Assembly: GCA_030601605.1 (NCBI GenBank)
Contig: JAUVTI010000061.1
Coordinates: 1-10,073, forward strand
Reading direction: 5' to 3'
DNA length: 10,073 nucleotides
DNA from: Gemmatimonadales bacterium
GTDB lineage: Bacteria; Gemmatimonadota; Gemmatimonadetes; Gemmatimonadales; GWC2-71-9
Position 1 is the first letter of the stretch; every line of letters starts with the position of its first letter. The position numbers were made by a program, and so were the translations under genes. The notes below the pieces were generated by a model. That model had not been told where the DNA came from and ran no database searches. It saw only the letters and a program-made list of their open reading frames with translations. This document shows, piece by piece, positions 1 to 8,578 of this stretch.

Positions 1-90
1 AAGCGCTCGACGCAGGCGCGCTGGGCCGCGCCGCCGCTCGCGGACGTATCGGCTGCCGACGTATCGGCCAAGGAAAGGACACATAAGTGA
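1..90 (+). CDS. C-terminal tail of an unidentified upstream gene (partial)
   Basis: The frame is open from the window edge to a TGA at 88-90. This TGA overlaps the GTG start of the inositol-phosphate synthase gene as GTGA, the same junction seen between that gene and the next one. The 29 visible residues are basic and low in complexity. They contain a tandem ADVSA-ADVSA and end in KERTHK, which resembles a disordered C-terminus. Nothing in so short a stretch identifies a family. In other bacteria inositol-phosphate synthase genes often lie beside phospholipid head-group transferases, but that is context only. The alternative is non-coding leader DNA that happens to be open for 30 codons, which is not rare at this GC content. 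Confidence 0.4.
   Translation, partial: KRSTQARWAAPPLADVSAADVSAKERTHK
43..68 (+). repeat. Tandem 11-base direct repeat, 15-base period
   Basis: GACGTATCGGC occurs at 43-53 and again at 58-68 with no mismatch. If the upstream frame is coding, the period of 15 bases is five codons and gives the peptide ADVSAADVSA. This looks like a short in-frame duplication in a protein tail. It could also be a pair of direct-repeat operator half sites just before the inositol-phosphate synthase gene, though nothing else supports that. Confidence 0.7.
71..79 (+). promoter_or_regulatory. Ribosome binding site for the inositol-phosphate synthase gene
   Basis: AGGAAAGGA ends 7 bases before the GTG at 87. It is purine-rich with two partial Shine-Dalgarno cores. 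It supports GTG 87 as the start, in agreement with the expected short N-terminal extension before the Rossmann strand. Confidence 0.6.
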
Positions 91-1418
91 CGGATGCAAA
101 CCGGAAGGAAGTCGCGCCCGCCGACGGCAAGCTTGGAGTGCTGCTCGTCGGTCTCGGGGCTGTGGCTACCACCTTCATTGCCGGCGTTGAGAACGTGCGG
201 CGCGGCGACGCCACGCCCGTCGGATCGCTCGGCGAGATGGCGACGATCCGGCTGGGCAAGCGGACCGAGAGCCGGTCGCCGCTGGTCAAGGACTTCGTGC
301 CGCTCGCATCGCTCGACAACATGGTGTTTGGGGCATGGGACCCCATTCCGGACAACGCATACGAGTCCGCCAAGGTGGCCGGCGTGCTGGAGGCGCGGCA
401 CCTCGATCCCATCAAGGACTTCCTCAGCGGCATCAAGCCGATACCGGCTGTGTTCGATCGGAAGTACGTGAAACGGCTCGAGGGCAAGAACGTCAAGAAG
501 GGCAAGACCAAGCGCGATCTCGGTGAGCAGCTGCGCGAGGACATCCGCAACTTCAAGCAGCAGAACGGCTGTGACCGGCTCGTGATGGTGTGGTGCGCCT
601 CCACCGAGATCTTCCTGAAGCAGGGCCCGCAGCACGAGACGCTCGCGGCGTTCGAGCAGGCGATGGACGAGAACGACGATGCCATCGCTCCCTCGATGAT
701 CTACGCCTGGGCGAGCCTGATGGAGGGAGTCCCCTTCGCCAACGGCGCGCCGAACCTGACGGTCGACATCCCGGTGATGCTCGAGCTCGCCGAGCAGAAG
801 AGCGTGCCGATCTCGGGCAAGGACTTCAAGACGGGACAGACCCTGCTGAAGACCGTGATCGCGCCCATGCTCAAGGCGCGCATGCTCGGCCTCGAGGGTT
901 GGTACTCGACGAACATCCTGGGCAACCGCGACGGAGAGGTGCTGGACGATCCCGAGTCGTTCAAGACGAAGGAAGAGTCCAAGCTGGGGGTGCTGGATCA
1001 CATCCTGCAGCCTGCGATGTATCCGGAGCTATACGGCAACATCTACCACAAGGTGCGGATCAACTACTACCCGCCCCGCCGTGACAACAAGGAGGGCTGG
1101 GACAACATCGACTTCTTCGGCTGGCTCGGGTACCCGATGCAGATCAAGATCGACTTCCTGTGCCGGGACTCGATTCTCGCCGCGCCGATCGTGCTCGATC
1201 TCGCGCTGTTCATGGACCTGGCGCACCGGGCCGGAATGGTCGGCATCCAGGAGTGGCTGTCGTTCTACTTCAAGAGCCCGATGGCCGCGCCAGGGCTCGA
1301 CCCCGAGCACGATCTCTTCATCCAGCAGACCAAGTTCAAGAACACGCTGCGCTGGATGATGGGTGAGGACCAGATCACGCACCTCGGGGTGGAGTACTAC
1401 GAATACGAGAAAGTGTGA
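87..1418 (+). CDS. ino1: Inositol-3-phosphate synthase (myo-inositol-1-phosphate synthase)
   Basis: This cytosolic NAD-dependent enzyme converts D-glucose 6-phosphate to 1D-myo-inositol 3-phosphate, the first step toward inositol lipids and other inositol compounds. The 443-residue product starts with a Rossmann strand and glycine-rich loop at about residues 17-32 (VGLGAVATTF). It carries the family blocks SGKDFKTGQT (243-252), matching the usual GDDxKSGQT block, and STNILGNRDG (274-283), followed by the lysine-rich KTKEESK stretch (293-299) of the catalytic region. A hydrophobic dimer-core segment IKIDFLCRDSILAAPIVLDL lies near 353-372. The length is between short archaeal/actinobacterial forms and the roughly 510-residue eukaryotic form, and no domain is missing. 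GTG is the start, with a good ribosome binding site. It overlaps the next gene by 4 bases (GTGA), so translation may be coupled. Inositol lipid synthesis is an inference; no transferase lies in the window. Confidence 0.93.
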   Translation: MTDANRKEVAPADGKLGVLLVGLGAVATTFIAGVENVRRGDATPVGSLGEMATIRLGKRTESRSPLVKDFVPLASLDNMVFGAWDPIPDNAYESAKVAGVLEARHLDPIKDFLSGIKPIPAVFDRKYVKRLEGKNVKKGKTKRDLGEQLREDIRNFKQQNGCDRLVMVWCASTEIFLKQGPQHETLAAFEQAMDENDDAIAPSMIYAWASLMEGVPFANGAPNLTVDIPVMLELAEQKSVPISGKDFKTGQTLLKTVIAPMLKARMLGLEGWYSTNILGNRDGEVLDDPESFKTKEESKLGVLDHILQPAMYPELYGNIYHKVRINYYPPRRDNKEGWDNIDFFGWLGYPMQIKIDFLCRDSILAAPIVLDLALFMDLAHRAGMVGIQEWLSFYFKSPMAAPGLDPEHDLFIQQTKFKNTLRWMMGEDQITHLGVEYYEYEKV

Positions 1419-1838
1419 CAGCGATAGACTACGTAGTCATCGGACTGGGCGTCCTGCTCATCGCCGCGGAGCTATGGTTCTTTCTCGGCCCGCGCGTGGC
1501 GCCAGCCCGTTCCGCTCCCTCCAAGAGCGTGGTGCAGGAGATCCGTATCCGGGTGAAGGACGGCTACGACCCGGCGACGATCTTCGTCGAGGCCGGCCGC
1601 CCGGTCCGCCTCTACTTCTATCGGGACGAAACCAGCGAGTGCTCTGAGCGCGTCGTGTTCGAGGACTTCGGCATCGACCAGGAACTGCCGGCCTTCGAGA
1701 CGACCCCCGTACAGCTCAATCCCAAGGAACCGGGCGATTACCCCTTCCGCTGCGGCAAGTCCGTGCTGAGGGGAGGGCTGGTTGCGCAGGTGGGGAGGGA
1801 TGGAGCGAGAGCGAATCTCGGCAAGGGGCACGCCAAGC

Positions 1839-1846
<8 letters not shown>
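1415..1846 (+). CDS. Membrane-anchored cupredoxin-like protein with altered copper loop
   Basis: The 143-residue protein has one N-terminal hydrophobic helix (about residues 5-25, with an acidic residue at each end) and then a single beta-rich domain (about 40-126). The domain matches the small cupredoxin family found beside Cu-ATPases: an SECSE turn (C76), FEDFGI (82-87), a PGDYPF strand (106-111) and the C-G-x-x-x-L-R-G loop (113-120). Family members usually read CGMxM here, where Met side chains serve as copper ligands. This protein reads CGKSV, so C113 stays but both Met positions are Lys and Val. Its place directly before copA argues for a role in copper handling at the membrane or periplasm. 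Metal binding may be weaker or of another type. The GTG start overlaps the upstream stop (GTGA), and the last 8 bases overlap copA. The tail after residue 127 is short, charged and contains two His. Confidence 0.72.
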
Positions 1847-4385
<2,539 letters not shown>

Positions 4386-4389
4386 GAGA

Positions 4390-4680
4390 ATGCGTTACTT
4401 CCATAGAACCTCACTGCCGCCCGACGACGTCCTGGCCGAGGCCGACCGCTACTTCAGCGGGCGGCTCGAACCGCTCGAGTCCGGCGACCGCAATCGCACC
4501 TACTCCGGCACGGTTGGCCGCATCGAGCTCACCGTGCGGGCCGAGGCCGGCCACTACACGCTCATCACCCTGAAGACGGACCAGGTCGGGGAGAGCGAAG
4601 CGGACAAGCACGCCAAGCGCTTCCTCACCGAGGTGCACACCCGGGTGGACTCGAGGCACGTGGCGCGGGGAGCGTACTGA
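4390..4680 (+). CDS. Conserved-looking small protein of unknown function between copA and copZ
   Basis: I do not recognise this 96-residue product. It is hydrophilic, has no signal peptide or membrane helix, and has no Cys or Met after the start, so it is not an obvious copper carrier. It has several His (at 5, 60, 73, 77 and 84), spaced without a clear motif. The sequence suggests an alpha/beta fold: an N-terminal helix (about 10-23), two or three strands (about 37-62, with TYSGTVGRIELTVRAE) and a helix (about 67-82). The gene begins 4 bases after the copA stop and ends 4 bases before the CopZ-like gene, and its codon use looks like its neighbours'. It is therefore very likely a real gene co-transcribed with both. 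Any link to copper is by position only. Confidence 0.75.
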   Translation: MRYFHRTSLPPDDVLAEADRYFSGRLEPLESGDRNRTYSGTVGRIELTVRAEAGHYTLITLKTDQVGESEADKHAKRFLTEVHTRVDSRHVARGAY

Positions 4681-4684
4681 GGGC

Positions 4685-4900
4685 ATGGCGTCGATCCGAC
4701 TCGCAGTCACGGGCATGACCTGCGGACACTGCGTCGCCAAGGTGGAGGAGGCGCTCAAGGGAGTGGACGGTGTGTGGGGCGTCTTCGTGGATCTGGATGG
4801 CGCCGCCGCGGAGGTGGACTTCGACGACTCGCGAGCGCGGCCGGAGTCACTGGTGGAGGTGGTCAAGGCGGCAGGGTACGACGCGCAAGTCCCCTCCTGA
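4685..4900 (+). CDS. copZ: CopZ-like heavy-metal-associated copper chaperone
   Basis: A 71-residue single heavy-metal-associated domain, the usual size of a soluble copper chaperone that delivers Cu+ to the ATPase in the cytoplasm. The metal loop GMTCGHC lies at residues 10-16 (C13, C16), followed by the helix VAKVEEALKGVDGV, the second strand region and a C-terminal AAGYDA like that of other family members. The ATG is preceded by GAGGG, which overlaps the previous stop, and by GGGGAG at 4667-4672. Co-directional placement 300 bases after copA supports a copper role. An atypical mercury or other soft-metal carrier is less likely, given the CPC/YN/MxxSS ATPase nearby. Confidence 0.88.
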   Translation: MASIRLAVTGMTCGHCVAKVEEALKGVDGVWGVFVDLDGAAAEVDFDDSRARPESLVEVVKAAGYDAQVPS

Positions 4901-4915
4901 GCACGATTCCCATCA

Positions 4916-5896
4916 ATGCCTGAGCTGACATACCTCGAGGCCCTGCGCCAGGGTCTGTGGGAGGAGATGGAGCGCGACGAACGCGTGTTCCTCCTGGGAG
5001 AGGACATCGGGCGCTACGGCGGGGCCTTCAAGCTCACAGAGGGATTCCAGGACAGGTTCGGGGCCAGCCGCGTTCTCGACACGCCGATCAGCGAGGCCGG
5101 CATCGTGGGTGCTGCGGCGGGTGCGGCACACATGGGGATGAGGCCCGTCGTGGAGATGCAGTTCGTCGACTTCATCGCCAGCGCCTACGACATCCTCACC
5201 AACTACGTTGCGACGGCACGCTACCGCGCTGGACTCTCCACGCCGCTGGTGGTGCGCGGTCCCTCGGGGGGGTACGTGCGCGGCGGGCCGTTCCACTCGC
5301 AGATGCCGGAGGCCGCGTTCTTCCACACGCCGGGGCTCAAGCTCGTCTGCCCGGCGACGGCGCGGGACGCGAAGGGGCTCATCACGGCGGCGATACGCGA
5401 CGAGGACCCCGTCATATATCTCGAGCACAAGTACCTCTACCGTCGGATCAGGGAGAACCTGCCGGAGGGGGAGGAAATCCTCACGCCGATCGGCGAGGCA
5501 CGGATGGCGCGGGAGGGGGGCGACCTCTCGATAGTCACGTGGTCGGCGATGGTGTGGAAGGCGCTCGAGGCAGCCGAGGAGCTGGAGCGGACCGACGGCG
5601 TATCGATCGAAGTGCTCGACATGCGCACGCTGGTCCCGCTGGATGACGCGGCCATTGCCGAATCGATCAGGAAGACGAATCGCGTGCTGATCGTGCACGA
5701 GGACACACGCACGGGTGGCGTGGCGGGTGAGATCACGGCCCGGATCAACGAGCAGGCGTTCGAGTGGCTGGACGCGCCGATCCGGCGCGTGACCGCGCGC
5801 GATACGCCGCTGCCGTACTCGGCGCCACTCGAAGACTACGTGCTGCCGCAGACGGCGGACATCGTCGCGGCGGTGCGCGAGCTCCTGGCGTACTGA
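4916..5896 (+). CDS. 2-oxo-acid dehydrogenase E1 component, beta subunit (pyruvate or branched-chain type)
   Basis: Beta subunit of the alpha2beta2 thiamine-diphosphate-dependent E1, which decarboxylates a 2-oxo acid and passes the acyl group to the E2 lipoyl arm. The 326 residues are full length for the family. Features seen: FLLGEDIGRYGGAF (26-38); DTPISE with the catalytic Glu that activates thiamine (E60); MQFVDFI (81-87); RGPSGGYVRGGPFHSQ (114-129), with the His of the active site at 127; and a C-terminal transketolase-like domain with LDMRTLVPLD (234-243) and HEDTRTGG (261-268). The E2 gene follows after a 249-base gap, so both probably serve one complex. No alpha subunit gene is adjacent or anywhere in the window. 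The sequence alone cannot decide between pyruvate and branched-chain substrates. No good Shine-Dalgarno lies before ATG 4916, so translation may depend on the gene upstream, 15 bases away. Confidence 0.93.
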   Translation: MPELTYLEALRQGLWEEMERDERVFLLGEDIGRYGGAFKLTEGFQDRFGASRVLDTPISEAGIVGAAAGAAHMGMRPVVEMQFVDFIASAYDILTNYVATARYRAGLSTPLVVRGPSGGYVRGGPFHSQMPEAAFFHTPGLKLVCPATARDAKGLITAAIRDEDPVIYLEHKYLYRRIRENLPEGEEILTPIGEARMAREGGDLSIVTWSAMVWKALEAAEELERTDGVSIEVLDMRTLVPLDDAAIAESIRKTNRVLIVHEDTRTGGVAGEITARINEQAFEWLDAPIRRVTARDTPLPYSAPLEDYVLPQTADIVAAVRELLAY

Positions 5897-5936
5897 GCGC
5901 CCGGCGGCTCGACCGGACCCTCACCTCCACGAATTG

Positions 5937-5991
5937 CGGTACGCGCGCGACAGCTTCCATGTAATGCAGGTATCTCTTGCGCGGCGTACCG
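5937..5991 (+). repeat. Imperfect inverted repeat in the E1 beta / E2 gap
   Basis: CGGTACGC at 5937-5944 is the exact reverse complement of GCGTACCG at 5984-5991. With G5983 bulged, four more pairs form (5945-5948 with 5979-5982), giving a 12-pair stem around a 30-base loop. No T tract follows, so it is not a standard intrinsic terminator. It sits 40 bases after the E1 beta stop and 154 bases before the E2 start. The whole gap (5897-6145) has no convincing gene. It also holds a small GC hairpin (5 pairs, 6012-6016 with 6024-6028) and a T-poor run up to the E2 ribosome binding site. The repeat could be an RNA processing or attenuation structure, or an operator. Function is unknown. Confidence 0.5.
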
Positions 5992-6135
5992 ACATTCGCT
6001 CCGGTGACAGTCCGGCCTTCGCCGCCGGTCGGCTTTGAGCCCCGCTACCGCGCGCCACCGGTTCCGGGCCCGCCGCCGCTTCCCACACAACCCTGGTCGG
6101 GGATAACTTGCAAAGCTCATTCAAATCAGGAGTGC

Positions 6136-6140
6136 AGGAG
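6136..6140 (+). promoter_or_regulatory. Ribosome binding site of the E2 gene
   Basis: AGGAG lies 5 bases before ATG 6146. It fixes the E2 start, which is also where the lipoyl domain is expected to begin. It is one of the clearest ribosome sites in the window, in keeping with E2 being separated from E1 beta by a long leader and needing its own initiation. Confidence 0.75.
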
Positions 6141-6145
6141 AACGC

Positions 6146-7450
6146 ATGGCCCGTGTAGACGTCGTAATGCCGCAGATGGGGGAGTCGATCGCCGAGGGCA
6201 CGGTTTCCCGTTGGCTCAAGCAGGTGGGCGAGGACGTGAAGCGGGACGAGGCGATCCTCGAGATCTCCACCGACAAGGTGGATGCCGAGATCCCGTCCCC
6301 CGCGAGCGGTGTGCTTACCGAGATCAAGGTCCAGGAGGGTGAGACGGTCGACGTGCAGACCGTCGTCGCCGTGATCGAAACCGACAAGGCCGCTGCCGGC
6401 GACGCCGCTCCGGCCAAGGTCGCCGCCCCGGAGCCGAAACCGGAGCCCGCCGCGGCGCCCGTCTCTGCCGCGGTGGCCGCGGTGCCATCAGGCGACGGTG
6501 CCGGCGCGGCGCAGACCGCGGAGGAGCGGCTGCAGCAGAAGTCGACGCCCGTGGTGCGGAAGATCGCCGCCGAGCACGATGTGGACATCGGTGCCGTAGA
6601 GGGAACCGGTCACGCGGGCCGCGTCACCAAGAGGGACATCCTGGCATTCATCGACAGCGGCGCTCCCAAGGCCGCTCCCGCCCGGGCCGCTGCGCCGGCG
6701 GCCGCGCCGACCGGTGCGATGGAGCACCCGCAAGTGGAGGCGTGGCCGGGTGACGAGGTCGTGCCGATGAGCCGCATCCGCAAGCTCACCGCGGACCACA
6801 TGGTGCTGTCGAGCCGCACATCGGCTCACGTCACCAGCTTCTTCGAGGTCGACTTCACGCCGATATCGAAGGTACGCCGGAAGCTCAAGGCGGAGTTCGC
6901 GGAGCGCGGAGCCAACCCCACGTATCTGTCCTTCATCATCAAGGTGGTCGCCGACAACCTCCGCACACACCGCGTGGTCAACGCGTCGGTGAGCGGTGAC
7001 ACGATCATCTACCGCAAGGACATCAACATCGGGATCGCGGTGGCGCTCGACTGGGGACTCATCGTGCCAGTGCTGAAGCACGCCGACGAGCTCTCGCTGT
7101 TCGGAATCTCCAAGCGCGTGGCGGACCTCGCCGCGCGGGCCCGCACCAAGCGGCTCAACCCCGACGAGGTGCAGCAGGGCACCTTCACGATCACCAACCC
7201 CGGCGGGTTCGGCTCCTTCGCCGGCGCGCCGGTCATCAACCAGCCTCAGGTGGCCATCCTCGGCATCGGCGCCATCGAGAAGCGGCCCAAGGTCATGACC
7301 CTCGAGGACGGCCAGGACGTGATCGCGATCCGGACCATGGGGATGCTGACGATGTCCTACGACCACCGGATCGTCGACGGCGCGGATGCCGACCGCTTCC
7401 TGGCCGACGTGAAGCGGGACCTCGAACAGTTCACCGACGGGAGCGCGTGA
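6146..7450 (+). CDS. Dihydrolipoamide acyltransferase (E2) of a 2-oxo-acid dehydrogenase complex
   Basis: Core subunit that carries acyl groups on a swinging lipoyl arm from E1 to coenzyme A. The 434 residues show an N-terminal lipoyl domain (about 3-78) with the lipoylated Lys in STDKVD (K44). An Ala/Pro-rich linker follows (about 82-125), then an E1/E3-binding domain (about 133-169, with TPVVRKIAAEH and GHAGRVTKRDIL). A second Ala/Pro linker (about 172-195) leads to the catalytic domain (about 204-430), which ends in the active-site motif SYDHRIVDG (H407, D411). Only one lipoyl domain is present. The MGESIAEGTV start is common in branched-chain and mixed-substrate E2 proteins and in some succinyltransferases. 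The E1 beta partner just upstream makes the pyruvate/branched-chain class more likely than 2-oxoglutarate. The neighbouring trxB is a thioredoxin reductase, not the E3 of this complex. Confidence 0.94.
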   Translation: MARVDVVMPQMGESIAEGTVSRWLKQVGEDVKRDEAILEISTDKVDAEIPSPASGVLTEIKVQEGETVDVQTVVAVIETDKAAAGDAAPAKVAAPEPKPEPAAAPVSAAVAAVPSGDGAGAAQTAEERLQQKSTPVVRKIAAEHDVDIGAVEGTGHAGRVTKRDILAFIDSGAPKAAPARAAAPAAAPTGAMEHPQVEAWPGDEVVPMSRIRKLTADHMVLSSRTSAHVTSFFEVDFTPISKVRRKLKAEFAERGANPTYLSFIIKVVADNLRTHRVVNASVSGDTIIYRKDINIGIAVALDWGLIVPVLKHADELSLFGISKRVADLAARARTKRLNPDEVQQGTFTITNPGGFGSFAGAPVINQPQVAILGIGAIEKRPKVMTLEDGQDVIAIRTMGMLTMSYDHRIVDGADADRFLADVKRDLEQFTDGSA

Positions 7451-7451
7451 G

Positions 7452-7724
7452 ATGGCGCGACGCACGATCGAGATTGACGGGGAGCGCTGGCGCGTCTATC
7501 CCTCTGGGCGGGTGACGCAGTACGACCGCGACGAGTTCGGTCTCGTGTTCGAGAACGGGACGGGGCCCGGTCGCATTCGACGCGTCACGAGGTACTCGCC
7601 GCTGGGCGCGAGGCGCTGGGACGCGGCACTGGCAGAGCTGTCGGACTCGAACCTCGTGGAGCTGTTCCGCCAGTCGCAGACGGGCCGCACGAGTCCCGAG
7701 ACCCGCTACGGTCAGCGGGACTGA
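7452..7724 (+). CDS. Small basic protein of unknown function
   Basis: I do not recognise this 90-residue product. It is soluble, rich in Arg and Tyr, and has no Cys. The N-terminal half reads like a small beta sheet (TIEIDGERWRVYPSGRVTQYD and on to LVFENGTG, about 5-39). The C-terminal half contains a helix (about 54-75, LGARRWDAALAELSDSNLVE) and a flexible tail. ATG 7452 has GGGAG at 7439-7443 and starts one base after the E2 stop; the gene ends two bases before the PHP gene. Tight packing on both sides and neighbour-like codon use argue that it is real. The position suggests co-transcription with E2 and the PHP gene but gives no function. Confidence 0.75.
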   Translation: MARRTIEIDGERWRVYPSGRVTQYDRDEFGLVFENGTGPGRIRRVTRYSPLGARRWDAALAELSDSNLVELFRQSQTGRTSPETRYGQRD

Positions 7725-7726
7725 CC

Positions 7727-8578
7727 GTGGGGTCCATCGACCTGCACGTCCACTCCACCGCATCGGACGGGGAATGTCCGCCGGCGGAGGTGGTCCAGCG
7801 GGCGCAGGCCGCCGGGCTCACCACGATCGCACTCACCGATCACGATACACTCGCGGGGCTGGAAGCTGCCGTTCAGGAGGGGGAGGCGCGGGGCGTGCGC
7901 GTCATCGCCGGGTGCGAGTTCAGCGTCGCTGCGGACTGGGGTGAGATGCACCTGCTCGCGTACTTCCTCCCGGTGGGCGACGACGGACTCAACGCCTTCC
8001 TGGCCGGGCAGCGCGATGGCCGCCGCCGCAGGGCGGAGCGCATAGTGGAACGGCTCAACGGGGCGGGCGCGTCGGTCACCTTGGAGGCCGTGCTGCGGGA
8101 GTCGCGTGGCGAGGCGGTGGGCCGGCCGCACGTGGCGCGCGCCCTGGTGAACGGTGGGGTGGTGCCCGATGTGGATACCGCGTTCCGCAAGTACCTGGGT
8201 TGGCGCCAGCCGGCGTTCGTGCCCAAGGAGCTGCCGCCGCTCACCGAGGTCACGGCGCTCGTGCGGAAGGTCGGCGCAGTCACGTCCGCGGCGCATCTCA
8301 GGGACCGGGCGTCGCGCAGCTCGCTGCGGAGGCTGCGCGAGGCAGGGGTGGACGGCGTCGAGGTGCACCACCCCGTCCACGACGAAGTGCGGGCCCAGCG
8401 CATCGAACGGCTGGCCGGGGAGCTCGGCATGTTGCCGACGGGCGGCACCGACTGGCACGGCGATGACGTGGCGATGCCGAACAGGGCCCCGCTGGGATCG
8501 TTGACGGTTCCCGAGCAGTGGCTGACGGCGCTGGAGGAGCTGCACGAGCAGAGAATCTCACAGTTGGAGGCGACGTGA
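7727..8578 (+). CDS. PHP-domain metal-dependent phosphoesterase (3',5'-nucleotide bisphosphate phosphatase / RNase AM-like)
   Basis: A 283-residue polymerase-and-histidinol-phosphatase-fold enzyme. Metal-site motifs appear in the expected order: DLHVHSTASDG (H7, H9, D14), LTDHDT (D38, H39, D40), GCEFS (E64), GEMHLLAY (H75), GRPHVARAL (H135), AAH (H190) and GTDWHG (D242, H244). This layout is that of the YciV/TrpH group. Characterised members remove a phosphate from 3',5'-bisphosphonucleotides, and the E. coli enzyme also trims RNA 5' ends. The last metal motif is normally GSD(F/W)H and is kept here as GTDWH. The preceding gene ends two bases upstream of GTG 7727, and the stop overlaps the peroxiredoxin start (TGATG), so it is probably translationally coupled. 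A role in clearing pAp or in RNA turnover is inferred from the family. Confidence 0.88.
   Translation: MGSIDLHVHSTASDGECPPAEVVQRAQAAGLTTIALTDHDTLAGLEAAVQEGEARGVRVIAGCEFSVAADWGEMHLLAYFLPVGDDGLNAFLAGQRDGRRRRAERIVERLNGAGASVTLEAVLRESRGEAVGRPHVARALVNGGVVPDVDTAFRKYLGWRQPAFVPKELPPLTEVTALVRKVGAVTSAAHLRDRASRSSLRRLREAGVDGVEVHHPVHDEVRAQRIERLAGELGMLPTGGTDWHGDDVAMPNRAPLGSLTVPEQWLTALEELHEQRISQLEAT
8564..8570 (+). promoter_or_regulatory. Ribosome binding site of the selenoperoxiredoxin gene
   Basis: TTGGAGG lies 7 bases before ATG 8578, inside the end of the PHP gene. It selects ATG 8578 over the GTG at 8518, which lies well inside the PHP gene, and over a second in-frame ATG at 8587. Confidence 0.75.

Noticed and set aside
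1782..1838. An upstream GTG start for copA adding 19 residues
   Set aside because: The extra residues overlap the cupredoxin gene in another frame and match no CopA N-terminus. ATG 1839 has AAGGGG upstream and begins right before the first heavy-metal domain.
5934..5965. Promoter made of TTGCGG and TGTAAT before E2
   Set aside because: The -10-like hexamer is good, but the spacing is 20 bases and the -35 matches only about half of the consensus. It also overlaps the inverted repeat. Not strong enough to annotate.
6012..6028. GC hairpin as an intrinsic terminator after E1 beta
   Set aside because: The stem is only five pairs and is followed by TCGGCTTTG instead of a T tract.
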